This document shows, in pieces, positions 20,894 to 63,193 of a stretch of DNA of 64,000 nucleotides. The stretch comes from Doris montereyensis (taxonomy: Eukaryota > Mollusca > Gastropoda > Nudibranchia > Dorididae). A model generated the notes under the pieces. It saw nothing but the letters and a program-made list of their open reading frames with translations, ran no database searches and was not told the DNA's origin. The position numbers and the translations under genes were made by a program. The stretch's first letter is position 1. Each line of letters starts with the position of its first letter. The stretch covers positions 210,001 to 274,000 of the forward strand of contig JAXRKP010000328.1 of NCBI GenBank assembly GCA_037039925.1, written 5' to 3'.

Positions 20894-22129
20894 TGACTGA
20901 TCAAGTGGTTTGCCTCTCATTAGTCTCATGTGACGTGAGCCAACATCGCAATTCATGTTATTTTCGCTACTTTTTTTCTGCCCATCCACCTTCATTAGCA
21001 TGTTACATGTCTCAGTTCTGCCCCATAGGTATAAAACAATCATAGAAAGATTCTGTATTCGATTTGAAACAATTTGATGTATACCAGATTTTTGTTAGCT
21101 TTTTGAGGCATGTCGCTTGTCAGGAGCGATGTCCTTTGGCTGGTACGTACAAATTTGACTCACAAAAATTAATTCCGGCAGAACCTATGTAAAAAAAATA
21201 ATTCGGACATAAAAAACTAAAGAAAGCAGGGCTGGTCAGATGTAAACTTTTGTATGAGTCTTACTCTTAGTCTTAGGTGTGCTAGACATAGTCTGCTCTT
21301 CATTGGATTGGAGGGAAAGGGGGAGGGATTCATGATCAGGGGAAGTATTTTTTTTCTCCAAACACTCACTCAATGATTGTTCGCCTTGTGAAACGGTTAT
21401 CGTCACACTTCAGATAGCATCACATTCACAATCACAGAAATACAAGGAAACGGACACTGTGCCGCTAAGCTAAGCGGAAGCGACTATACTATATCCGAAA
21501 TCTGGAGACCTGAGCTTGATCTCCAGCACTATGCAGACTGGAGGTGGAAAGGAAAGCCAGTGGAAGTGGCAGTGGCAGGTAATGGCAAACCACCACCACC
21601 ACCTGATTACTGGTACCTTAGGCTTGTTTGTTTGAATTTGAATTTGAATGGAATTGACCAAGTCCACTATATGCAGTGATCTCAGGGTGAGTTACGGATT
21701 GAAACGAAAGAAGTAGGATCTACCACTACCACAGCAGGACCTGCCAACCGCCCTTGTACCTCAGGCCTAAGGATATGTAACTGTTTTTCAGTAGTAAAAG
21801 TATTTTTCTTTTAGCATTGATTTCACTCAGAATCAGACCACACCTTCAATCAAGTGCTAATCATCGCTTCACCTCGTCCTTTGATGGTGTGTACTGCTGT
21901 TAGGTTGTACTTCTTTCCTTTTACTTATTTTTCATCTGTCTCTCCTTAATTCACGCTGAAGTCCTTACCTGAATTATAAATAATTAATATGATGAGGTAA
22001 ATTCAAAAAAAAATGACACCCCTGTTGGATTTTGGATAACGAGCCTTCTGTTACTCATACACTGGTCAATACACGCGTGTAATACATAATACATGTCATT
22101 GCACATTATAATGGATTTTGGATGAGTCA
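20894..22129. other. intergenic, nothing recognised
   Basis: No ORF of note, RNA gene or element boundary seen. A (CAC)n-like stretch is at 21588-21602. Confidence 0.5.
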
Positions 22130-24415
22130 TAATCAAGTCATACTCATACACTATACACAGGTGTAATTATATTTATATGATCGATATGTAGTTTGGACGA
22201 CTTGACTAAACACACCTAATGATATGGAGTTAAGATATATCTATAACATTAACTAGTACAAGTCTAATCTCATCTACACTACTACACACACCTATACATT
22301 AATAAACTAATTATAACACCTAATGAATATATAATATTAATAAATTATGGAGTTCAGATAACAATTGTAATTATTATTATTATATTCAATACTCATCATA
22401 CTGCACTATATGCACCTAATGAATACCGGTACATAATATTAATAAATAATGGAGTTAAGAATATCATAAGTCGAATCATACAAGATATACACCTAGTGAA
22501 TATATATTAATCTTATTAAAGTATGGAGTTTAGATAACAAGTCATATCATCATACCCTACACATACACACCCAATGAGGGAGTTTAGATAACAAGTCTTA
22601 TCATCATACCCTATACAATACACACTAATGATGGAGTATGGAGTTTAGATAACAAGTCTTACCATCATACCCTATACAATAGTGATGGAGTTTAGATAAC
22701 AAGTCTTATCATCATACCCTATACAATACGCACCTAATGATGGAGTTTAGATAACAAGTTAACGAGTCTTATCATCATACCCTATACAATACGCACCTAA
22801 TGATGGAGTTTAGATAACAACTTAACAAGTTTAATCATCATACCCAATACAATATACACCTAATGATTTAGTTTAGATAACAACTTAACAAGTTTTATCA
22901 TCATACCCTATACATACATACCTAATGATGGAGTTAAGATAACAAGTTAACAAGTCTTATCATCATACCCTATACATACATACCTAATGATGGAGTTTAA
23001 ATAACACCTTAACAAGTCTTATCATCATGTTCATACTTATATACACCTAAACTAATACAATGTAGTATGTAGTTAATATAACAATTCTTATCATCATACT
23101 CTATATTATACACACCTAAAGTAATACACCAATGCAATACTAATAGTAATATGGAGTTAAGATAACAAACACTGTACACACCTCATGATATGAAGTTAAG
23201 ATAACAAGTCTTATCATCATACTATATACACACATAAGCAAATACAACATTGTCAACAGTGTAATAGTAAAACTGATATGGAGTTAAGATAACATAATAA
23301 CAAACACTGTGCACACCTCATGATATGGAGTTAAGATAACATAATAACAAACACTATACACACCTCATGATATGGAGTTAAGATAACATAATAACAAACA
23401 CTATACACACCTCATAATATGGAGTTAAGATAACATAATAACAAACACTATACACACCTCATGATATGGAGTTAAGATAACATAATAACAAACACTATAC
23501 ACACCTCATAATATGGAGTTAAGATAACATTAATAAACACTATACACACCTCATGATATGGAGTTAAGATAACATAATAATAAACACTATACACACCTCA
23601 TGATATGGAGTTAAGATAACATTAATAACAAACACTATACACACCTCATGATATGGAGTTAAGATAACATTAATAACAAACACTATACACACCTCATGAT
23701 ATGGAGTGATATGGAGTTAAGATAACATTAATAACAAACACTAAACACACCTCATGATATGGAGTTAAGATAACATTAATAACAAACACTAAACACACCT
23801 CATGATATGGAGTTAAGATAACATTAATAACAAACACTAAACACACATTAATAACAAACACTATACACATCTCATGATATGGAGTTAAGATAACATTAAT
23901 AACAAACACTATACACACATACGCGAATACAACATTGTCAACAGTGTAATAGTAAGACTAATGCGGAGTTAAGGTAACATTAATAACAAACACTATACAC
24001 ACATACGCGAATACAACATTGTCAACAGTGTAATAGTAAGACTAATGCGGAGTTAAGGTAACATTAATAACAAACACTATACACACATACGCGAATACAA
24101 CACAACATTGTCTAAACAGACTAATGCGGAGTTAATAACATTAATAAGACTACACACATACGCGAATACAACATTGTCAACAGTGTAATAGTAAGACTAA
24201 TGCGAGTTAAGGTAACATTAATAAACACACACTATACACACATACGCGAATACAACATTGTCAACAGTGTAATAGTAAGACTAATGCGGAGTTAAGGTAA
24301 CATTAATAACACACACTATACACACATACGCGAATACAACATTGTCAACAGTGTAATAGTAAGACTAATGCGGAGTTAAGGTAACATTAATAACACACAC
24401 TATACACACGTCATG
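22130..24415. repeat. AT-rich complex satellite with several unit types
   Basis: Three related blocks are visible. 22500-23040 has ~55-bp units with GGAGTTTAGATAACAAGT and CTTATCATCATACC. 23280-23900 has ~48-bp units with ATATGGAGTTAAGATAACAT and ACAAACACTATACACACC. 23900-24400 has ~84-bp units adding ACGCGAATACAACATTGTC and GTGTAATAGTAAGACTAATG. All share a GGAGTT(A/T)A(G)ATAACA core, so they descend from one unit. Confidence 0.9.
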
Positions 24416-24429
24416 ATATGGCGGAAGTG

Positions 24430-25740
24430 TTTTGTTGTACTACCCTGTCTTTCATTATACTTTCAAATGTGACAAGGCAAAACTTAAGCTACCTTTGGAA
24501 TATGTTGTAGAATATAATAAGGAAGGAAAAGCGTATAACTTAATATATAAGTTTAAAGTAAACAAGGCTGCGTGTGATGCTCGAAAATTCTGAAGATGCA
24601 GTGGTGAGATCAACCCAGCCGCATCTCAAAACTGGAAGGAAATGGAAAGCCGCCGGCGAAGTAAAAACAGCCGAAGACTTTAGGGCTAGGTACATCGAAA
24701 ACAAAATGGTGATCAGAAGTGGAAGGCAAAGAAAATAGAGACATGCTCATCCAGCAAGAACTGTTTTACTGTAAGACGGGAAGAGGACACTAAGTAAATT
24801 CAAAAAGCAGTCCAACAATTCCATTCCAGCACGGCCATTGGGCAATCTAAAAACACATTGCAGATTGCAGTCTACAGAGGAGCCTGGCCCGGAACAATAT
24901 ATGGCAAATGGCGTTGACCGTTAATGTTAAGAATAAGTTTCATAATAAAATCAGTGTATTAACCTCTTACTGTCCTAGCATACCAAGTCTTTAAACGCAA
25001 ACTTGGTGAAGCGGGAAAAGAACCGAGGCAACTTGTCCATTATGCCAAAGCAAACAAACTATTGAACATGTCCAATATACAAATACATGTATTACAAAAC
25101 TGTCTTAGATAGAGACGGATGTGATGACTGGAGTCTCTCAACTCTTACTCTCAGCACACCTTCCTGACTTCCAGGCTGGGAGAACCATCTCCAGGTTATT
25201 AATATCAGGAATAGGACGAGTGGAATGAAACCTGACCAGCTGGTACATTGTACTTCGATCAAATTCCGCAAATCATATTGTCAATGATTGAGCTGGCACT
25301 TTGACAGTGCCGTGTATACAAACAGAATCGACCAGGCACACGAGTAAAAATCTGTAAATAGTGTAAAGTACTGCGACCTGGACAAAGACCCCCAAACAGC
25401 CGGATATAATATGACCACAGGATTGGCCAGTAGAGTAGAAGTAGAAGTTGGCGCCAGAGAGTTTGTAGGACTAGGGAGTGAGTGGGTAGGAACATCGACT
25501 TATTCCCCCTAAAACAACTCTCAATAGCAATAACAGGAAGCAAGCGTACTTGAGTACTCAAACAGCTGACACTGGCAGAAATATCGGGAGAGAGCATCGG
25601 CTGGATCTGGTCAAGAAAAAATGAGAGCTTGCTTCATATAGAGGAATGCCAATTATCACGTCACTGAGTATGGATGTAAAAGTGTCAGCTTGGGAAAAAT
25701 GTAGTGAACAATTAGAACAGTCAAGCAACGATTAGCGTTG
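24430..25740 (+). mobile_element. degenerate retroelement fragment (C-terminal zinc-binding-like motif)
   Basis: Across broken frames there is a segment near 25028-25095 that reads ATCPLCQSKQTIEHVQYTN, resembling the C-x2-C...H motif near the C-terminus of some non-LTR reverse transcriptases. The rest is too decayed to classify. Confidence 0.3.
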
Positions 25741-26098
25741 TTATTAATATTAGACGAGGAATGTCTTTGCTCATGTTGGTACAAAATAATACTTCAATGT
25801 TATACTTTTGTTATACGTTCGTACATGTAGTTATAGTTATAGTCTATGTGGGCTGGCCTGTCCTTGCCAATAGCAAAGGCTCTAATAATGCCGGTATGCA
25901 TGCCCTTTGTTAGTGTATTTTTATGCCAATGTGTGGTTTGTTGCTTTCGTTTATTCTTTGTTTTTTCTTTTAAAAAATGTTATTTGTTGTTGTATTTTGT
26001 GTATTTTGTTGACATAAAAATTTCCCAGGTAAAGAAGAATTAAGAAATCTAGAAGACTACTTAGGGTTATTGTTATTCCTTCCATAATTTCTGCGTGG

Positions 26099-26652
<554 letters not shown>

Positions 26653-26690
26653 TGTTACAAATGCAAATTATTCATTTGTTTTTTTATTAT

Positions 26691-29060
26691 CCGGGCAGTG
26701 GACAGGTAAGCACATGTGCGGGGAGTAGATGATCCCGCCCTCTGCGAGTCTCCCTGCTGCCCAGCAGGTGGTTCTTGGCTGACCAAAGGCTAAGGGAGTA
26801 AACCCTTACAAAAAATGACAAGGCCTGCTATTGGTAGGAGGCCTCAAGCTGGCACTGGCAGCCCCACCATCTACCTAGGATACAGTGGGCTAATCCCTGC
26901 TTATCCAAATGGAGAGAGAGACTAATAGATTTTTGCCTAAATAATAACATGGAAATAGCAAACACCTCTTTTCCTCATACAAATATCCACAAATATCCCT
27001 CTTCCCACACATATACAAGAGTAAATGAAGACATGTGTGTAGCGTCAATGATAGACTACATAATAATTAGCAGCTCCCTTTTTGACAACACAATGGATGC
27101 AAGAGTAAACAGAGGGGCATAAATATTTAGTGAGCGTCACCTAGTGATTGCCAAAATGAGATTACCAAGTGGAGAACACAAACAGAAAAGGAAAGAGAAG
27201 AAAGCTACTAAACTCAAAATAGAGGAACTAAATAAACCAATAGTAAAACAGATTTCAAGAAAGTTACCAAGGAAATCAAAAGCTTTTATGGGGGAGGCAA
27301 TGAAGAGCACGAGAAATATCAAAGCATGCCCAATACGACAATTTTTAAATGCCAAAGAAGAAATAATGAAAGAAAACAGCGAAATCATGGAAACATGGAG
27401 AAATTATTTTCAACAATTACATAATTCCTCCAGAACATATGAAACAAGGAGTAAAGGTCAAATAGTAAAAGTAACACGTAATTCAAAGGAGAGCTGTAGA
27501 TGTAGATATATCAATGGGAGAAATCCAAAAAGCTAGAAAAAAAAAGTGAAATGAGGATAAGCCCCAGGAGCGGAAGACCAAAGGAGTTTATCCAGAAATG
27601 ATTAAAAACCAAGGGAGAGAGGCGGAAAAACTACTACATGCAATATGCCAACAAACATGGAAATCCAAACAGGTGCCAGACAATTGCTAAAAGGGAAGGT
27701 AGTACCAATACATAAGAAAGGATCAACTATGGAATGCTCAAACTATAGAGGGATATCACTACTTAGCGTACCAGGACAAGTGTATGCCGGGATACTGGAT
27801 ATGAGACTAAGAGAGGATCAGATTAAAGAACATCAGAGTGGATTTAGACCAGGAAGCAGTGTACAAGACCACATATTTACAATTAGACAAATAATAGAAA
27901 AATTATTTGAAAGAAACATTGACTTGCACCTGTGTTTTCTTGACTTAGAAAAAGGCATTTGACACTGTGAAGAGGGACGAACTATGGCATTCCTTAAAAG
28001 AACACAACGTAGAGCAAAATTTAATAGAAGTTATTAAAAGTTTTTACAATAAACCAAAATGTGCAGTGGGAGTAGCTGGAAACATATCTGCAGAATTTGA
28101 TGTAGATATAGGAGTAAGACAGGGTTGTGTCCTAAGTCCTCATTTGTTTATCATATTTATGGATTCAGTCGCAAATGTATCCTCAAAAAGGAAGAAAATG
28201 AATGTAGTTATGGAAGCTAAAACTAGTAAATGTATCAATGCTTTCATTTGCCGATGATTTAGTTCTGTTTTGAAATCAGAAAGTGACCTTCAGTTGAATA
28301 TCAACATTATGAACAATGAACTAAATAAAAGAGGAAAGAGAGTAAATGCAAGGAAAATCAAAACAATGCTAGTAACTGGGCAGCTAAAACGAAAAATCTT
28401 AAATTGGGCAGGGAGAATTTAGAACAAGTTCACAGCTATAAATAGTTAGGAGTAATGTTAACTCAGAGGGAAAACTTAAAGAAGGAATCAGCCAGAGAAT
28501 CCAAAAGGCCAGTGCAATATACAACCATCCAGGAAAGGCATTTGTAGGTAAATACGAATTGTCAACAAAAACCAAAAAGGCAGTATACAATCCAGTTTAT
28601 TGTCCTGCTCTCCTCTATGGCAGCGAAACCTGGACCTAAGACAGTAGAGAATACAGTAGAGTATAGGCAACTGAAATGAAATATCTAAGAAAGGTAGTAA
28701 GGAAAACTAAAAGAGACAAAATCAGAAACACAACAATAAGAGATCAAACCAAAGCAGATGGTACAAAAACTAAGATAGAAATAAATAAATTGAGATGGTT
28801 TGGGCATGTATACAAAATGAATTGACAATAGAATAGCTAAATCAGTGTACAGTGCTTAAGCTCAAGGTAAAAGACCAAAACGCAGACCACGGAGAAAGTA
28901 GCAAGGAGATATAAAAGAGGCATTGAAGCATAGAAATTAAACTTTTTTGGAAGGCAACAGAAAATGTCAGGACAGGGCGTCCTGGAGAAAGAACATCTCG
29001 GGCATCTGAACCCATGCACCGAAATGTAATGGGAACTGATAAAGAAAGAAAGAAAGAAAG
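26691..29060 (+). mobile_element. RTE-like LINE copy A, internally deleted
   Basis: Starts CCGGGCAGTGGACAGGTAAG like the other copies and has a 5' leader to about 26908. It then jumps into the end of the endonuclease domain (RLIDFCL region), so most of the endonuclease is lost. Reverse transcriptase pieces follow: VVPIHKKGSTMECSNYRGIS, QSGFRPGSSVQDHIF, DLHLCFLDLEKG and DIGVRQGCVLSPHLF. The C-terminal region has the RWFGH-type motif. It ends in (GAAA)n. Many stops and frameshifts show it is dead. Confidence 0.88.
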
Positions 29061-29334
29061 ATTCAATTGTTCATCTGTCAGGGAGGGCACTGTCCTGTAT
29101 GTCCATATGGTAAATCCGCCCGTGACGTGTTTCGTTAATGAAATCATTTTCTTTTTGTGTGGCCAGTCTTTTTCAAGATCTCTAATGTCACTAAAAGGGT
29201 CAGTTCAACTTTGGGATTCCTGAGATGTAACTTACAAAATTGCCCCAAAGAATGCAAGAAAAATGTGCACATCTGATTGGTCCGATCAATAATTGAGTAC
29301 GGATCAATAATAATAATAATGATAATATATGAGA

Positions 29335-29770
29335 CCCATGTTTACAAAAGTACATAGAATTTAGACCAGCTCGAACGAATACAGAGAAAGGGAGTTAGAT
29401 TCATGATCAAAACAAACGACACTGGCTGTATCGTACAGATGACGAAAGGCCTGAAACTGCAAACGCTCCAAGTTTTACAATATCAGCTACAAACTTAATT
29501 GCATTCCAACAAGGAAACGACTCATGAGACCAAAGATATTTGACAATTGCATCGACAAATATCACTAAAAGACAGTCACGTACCAACTCAAGAGCAGTTT
29601 AAATACCCCACCCCAAATCAGAACAATATAACACTCATTCTTTGAACAAAACATCGTAGATTGGAAAAACTTAGACGAAAACATTTTACACAAACCAACA
29701 CAGTCGCCAGTATCAAAACAGCAATATTCATCCAATAGCAAGACTAAAAAACACTAAACTATTATTTCAA
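29335..29770 (+). mobile_element. degenerate 3' end of a different non-LTR retrotransposon
   Basis: Across frames it reads QLERIQRKGVRFMIKTND, then SFFEQNIVDWKNLDENIL-like. These two signatures mark the C-terminal end of CR1/Jockey-type reverse transcriptase ORFs. It is not related to the RTE-like copies here. Confidence 0.5.
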
Positions 29771-30506
29771 CTAGTAACCAGACAGACTAACACTCTGACT
29801 CTCGTAAAGACCAGTAGGGAAGGGATTCTATACCTACAAGATACATCATGTGTTCGCATTTGAAACATTAACCAGTCCAGTGCGGTATGTCACACATCCG
29901 GTGGCCTGAGGCTGCCGTGGACGAACATCTGTGCTGATAGTCGTTTCCAGTTTCAGGGCGATTTCCCAGATATATTTCTAGGTGGTAACTCTTTTGCATG
30001 GCTATTTTTATTCTTTTTTAACCAGTGTTATTCATTGTATAGTGATAACAGAAAAATCACGCGCTGACTTTAACAATTTAATGTTATCTATCTAACCCTG
30101 TGAATCAACACATACGACTAGAATTTTTAAGACATACGTCATAAAACTGTGGAAAAAAACGTTGCTATGGCATCTTATGCGTGTCATTTCGGCGACTTAT
30201 TCTTGCCAGCCAGGAGAGCAGAATGCTAAATATACTTATATTATGTGCTTTCAGTCACCCATTCGATCTTCAGAAATCTAGCTTACTCAAATCCGACTAT
30301 CTTGTGTTGCTATAAATCTAATTAAACACTTGTGATTTGTATATATCTCTCTTTAAATAAATACATGCAGAGGCGTGGCGTAACCAATATTTTAGGTGGT
30401 GCCACGATAGAATACTGTTCAAAATCATATTTTTATACACCTGATATAAATCATAATAGTAATAGCATTAGAGTGTTTGTACTTACGTTACTCTTTGAAG
30501 ACGAGA
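29771..30506. other. intergenic, nothing recognised
   Basis: No gene or element boundary seen before the GATA/GA repeats. Confidence 0.5.
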
Positions 30507-31427
<921 letters not shown>

Positions 31428-32306
31428 AAAGACCACGTCCAAAGGCTGCGTGTATTGCTAAGAAATTAAAATACAAGTACATGTAGATATATCTAGTACC
31501 TTCTCGGTGTAATGCAATATTTTATAGGTGGTTCCAGGCACCAAAAAATCCCCAATAGAACACACCCCTGAATATGTTGTATGATGTATATCCCTGTGTC
31601 TATATCTATTTATATTAGATTAAGATGTTCTTCTAATGAGTTGAAGAAAAATGACTCAACTAAATAGAAGAAATTCTTACTTGTAAGGTTGAGACATTTA
31701 ACAATAATTTGTTAGAGAATTAAAAAATTAAAAACAAATGTTACACTAAATATCAAATTCCACTAAAAAACGTCAACCGATGAGCTGCTAAGCCGACTTT
31801 GTCAGCGAAAAAGAAATCAATCTATTCGTATTTCTGAGTAAAGTTAAAACTGCACAGCGTCTGGAATATTCTATAAAAAATCTCCAGATTATAAGAAACC
31901 TAACTTTAACCACAATACATTATTATCAATTAAAACTTGTGGCGTTACTCAATCATGTTGTCCTGTGCCTCAAGTCGAACAACCGATAGCATACGAAAAT
32001 TGCCGATTTCGTTATCGTCAATGTCCGTGCGTAATCGGCTTGTCTCGACTTAAATACTTTGATGTTGCTCCATGGGGCAAGCTGGAACCATACGTGTGAC
32101 ACAAAGCGATACCATGTAAATCTGTGATATCGAAAAGTAGGAAAATGTGAAGTCAAAATTCCTTAATCCTAAATAAAATATTATATTGATGTGTTGTGTA
32201 TGGCGCTCCTGGTTATAGTTTAATTTTCTTTCTTTTTTTTTTATATCAACATCACAAGCAAGGTAAAAAGACGCTATACTTTTGGGTGTATCCTTGCTTT
32301 CGATGG

Positions 32307-32309
<3 letters not shown>
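31428..32309. other. intergenic, nothing recognised
   Basis: AT-rich, no ORF or RNA gene supported. Confidence 0.5.
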
Positions 32310-32371
<62 letters not shown>

Positions 32372-32505
32372 TAATTCATTTCTATAGCGCCCACTCCCAT
32401 CTTACGACAGTTCTATGCGCATTTATACATACATAGTAAAAAAACCCCATGAGCAATGTACATATACAAAATAGATAAATAATTAAATAAATAAATAAAT
32501 AGATA

Positions 32506-32536
<31 letters not shown>

Positions 32537-32600
32537 AAATCAATAAATACATAACTAATTAAATGAATAAATAAATAAATAAATAAGTAAATAATGAAAT
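32310..32600. repeat. (AAT)n, dispersed repeat, then (AAAT)n-rich
   Basis: (AAT)n at 32311-32370 leads into TTCTATAGCGCCCACTCCC, similar to the element at 12189. ATAA/ATCA tetranucleotide runs follow at 32470-32600. Confidence 0.75.
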
Positions 32601-33479
32601 GAATACATGAAAACATATTATCATTTATAAAGGTGTATGGTACATGAATTAAAATCGTATTAATTAAAACAATTACTTTTTTTTCTAAGAAGCATCGCAT
32701 GAGGTATGATTTGAGATGTTTTTTGAACGTGTCTTCCGACGTGTCAAACATATTGCAGAGACATAAAGTTGGAGTGTTTTGGGGTATGTCTAATCAACGA
32801 AAAAAAGAGGTTTGTCGTTTTTACAGTGTCGGCAGTACAAGTACAAGCAGTAGACTATAGATAATAGACAGTATGTAGTATCGAGACAATGCAGTGATGG
32901 GTCTAAAAGTGCATGGGTGTACAAATCAAGTAATGGTTGCAAATAGAAAGTAAAACATGCGAGAAACTATTGACCTTTCTAATTGATGGAGATGGGGTAT
33001 CTTGTATGTCCCACTCTTGATGAAGAAATCAAAATAAAGTCCGGGCAGTGACAGCTATTTCGTGTCAAAACGTTAAATGAACTTAATTTTCACACTAAAA
33101 ATTACTGTTTGTAGAGTGTCAGGCTTTAGAGTGCCAGATACTGGCTATTGTCTAATGAAAATATTGAACTTGTTCACTATTAAAAGCGGTTACATTATAG
33201 TAAAAATATACTTTTACGCTAGCTTTCCCTCAGCTATCCGATGCGACGATGAAGAAGGCTTCCCAACTGTTGCCGTATCCTAATTTCCCACAATTTAGAA
33301 CAGTTGTGAAGGTTTCACATTCTCCACCCAACTGCCCCTCTCCGCAATAAAAAAGAAAAGAAAACAAAACCAGCGAAAATCTAGTAACCAATTTTGTTAT
33401 CTTTTCACTCGTGTTATCAATGATCGTCTGTTGGTTAATGTAAATATACATAATATCGATACCGAAACAATTGCGGCTA

Positions 33480-33578
33480 CTGATGGGAAAATGGCACTGG
33501 AGTGAGCCTTCTTTGTCTTTACGATGGCAGCACTATGTGTGTCTTCTTTCCGAGACACGATTTACCCATTCCCCGAGG
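33480..33578 (+). promoter_or_regulatory. candidate first non-coding exon/promoter of ANKIB1
   Basis: A relatively GC-rich patch with ACGATGGCAGCACTATG and a strong donor CCCGAGG/GTAAGA at 33578/33579. The ANKIB1 start exon has an upstream acceptor, so a 5' non-coding exon must exist. This is one possible site, unproven. Confidence 0.3.
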
Positions 33579-34991
33579 GTAAGATATGAAATCGAAAAAC
33601 ATTTTTTTTTTTCTGAAGCAGGTGTCTTCTAATTAAAGCTGTTGTGTTCTTTTGATATGAGATGGGGATTTCCCAATACCGATTTAACCGATTTATTATT
33701 AGGCCAGATCTGGTCCTGCAAGCCCACAATGTCTATGTTTACTTAGATTCCTGTTCCTAGACTCGGTTCTAGATCTATACCTGCGTAGGGATGTCATTTA
33801 TTCCTGTTTCAAGTCATACTTCATATTTCACTTTTTTTAGTTTACTTTATTAATACTTATAAACACCCATTTCATTTCATCTTCTGATATAAGAAAGTAG
33901 ATTATAGATTCTAAATCTAAATTATTTGAGCTGGATCGAGACGATCTCCAGACCTAGACTTAAAAATTGGTCTTTTCTTGGCCATGACACCTGGCACCTT
34001 TGAAGTGTAGCAATGAACCCCAGATTTTAAATACTCTTTCATTTATTTCCAACAGGTCCATATTTATAATGATTCAAGATATACTCAGTGTATTACACAT
34101 GCTGGTTCCCCATATCCCTGGTTAACGAATTGAGTCACCTTTCAAAGAGAATCTGTGCAAAGAGGTTCTCTTAGCAATCAGCTGATTTTTGTTTTGATTT
34201 TACCAACTCATTCCTGTGACTCACATGCTTGTTACAAACTCATAAGAAACTTTGATTTACCTGAAGTAGTCAATGGAACAATGTCCTAGGGTATAAGGGA
34301 GCAACCATTGTGAATTTGGAAGGAAGGAACTCCATTTTTATCCCAACAATATACATGTCGGTTGTAAGTGATGTATGTTTTAGGGAAATCTTTGTATATT
34401 TATATAAATATTTATATTAGGGAGGATTTCCATAGCCGGGCACACCATTTAATTTTTGCCAGTTGGTAGCATTCAGTAATGGGGTGGGGTTCAGCTTTCA
34501 GGGATTGTGATAGATTTTTTGAAATGTAAATCTTGTATTAATGCATCTATACTGTCTTTATTATAGCAAATTGTTGCAAATAATATAAGGCTACTGAGTT
34601 TAAAGTTTAGAAATATCATCATATATATTAGCAGTCGGAAGTCAGATCCTCTCGAATCAAAGGTTAGTCCCAGTCAGATAAGTCACACTGTCTGTTATCA
34701 GTGACATGTAAACTACTCACTTTATTTCATATGTGATTAGACTACTCAAATCTTTATTATTTTATTGAGAAAAGAACAATAATAAGTATTCTCCTTATTA
34801 TCTTTTTGATATATACATTTAAATGTATTACAAAATCTAATGTTGGCTGACAGGCAGGTGAGTTAAGGCTTATCCCAAGCAGCCTATTTGATCTGAATCC
34901 AGAATAGATCCCCACCAGGTGTAGGCTTCTCAGCTAGCTCATTCTAAATGAAAGTGAAAATATGATAATGTCTTTTATTCTTTTTTTGCAG
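33579..34991. other. region upstream of the ANKIB1 start exon
   Basis: Probably 5' intron. No element or gene recognised; some AGATCT/CTAG-rich words near 33700-33960. Confidence 0.45.
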
Positions 34992-35006
34992 AGGCTAAGT
35001 AAGAGG

Positions 35007-35042
35007 ATGAGCTGTTTGTGTTTTCCTCTGCTTGAGGGGTAG
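35007..35042 (+). promoter_or_regulatory. 11-codon upstream ORF in the ANKIB1 leader
   Basis: ATG at 35007 reads MSCLCFPLLEG and stops at TAG 35040-35042, 22 nt before the main start. It could damp translation of ANKIB1. No evidence of use. Confidence 0.5.
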
Positions 35043-35064
35043 TAGTTCCAGTAATTGCTTCATC

Positions 35065-63193
<28,129 letters not shown>

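Noticed and set aside
23694..23918. 74-codon minus-strand frame with repeated FVINVILTPYHE
   Set aside because: It is the translation of the 48-bp satellite units (16 codons each).
22130..24415. CRISPR-like array
   Set aside because: Repeats are contiguous and variable with no unique spacers, in an animal genome. It is a satellite.
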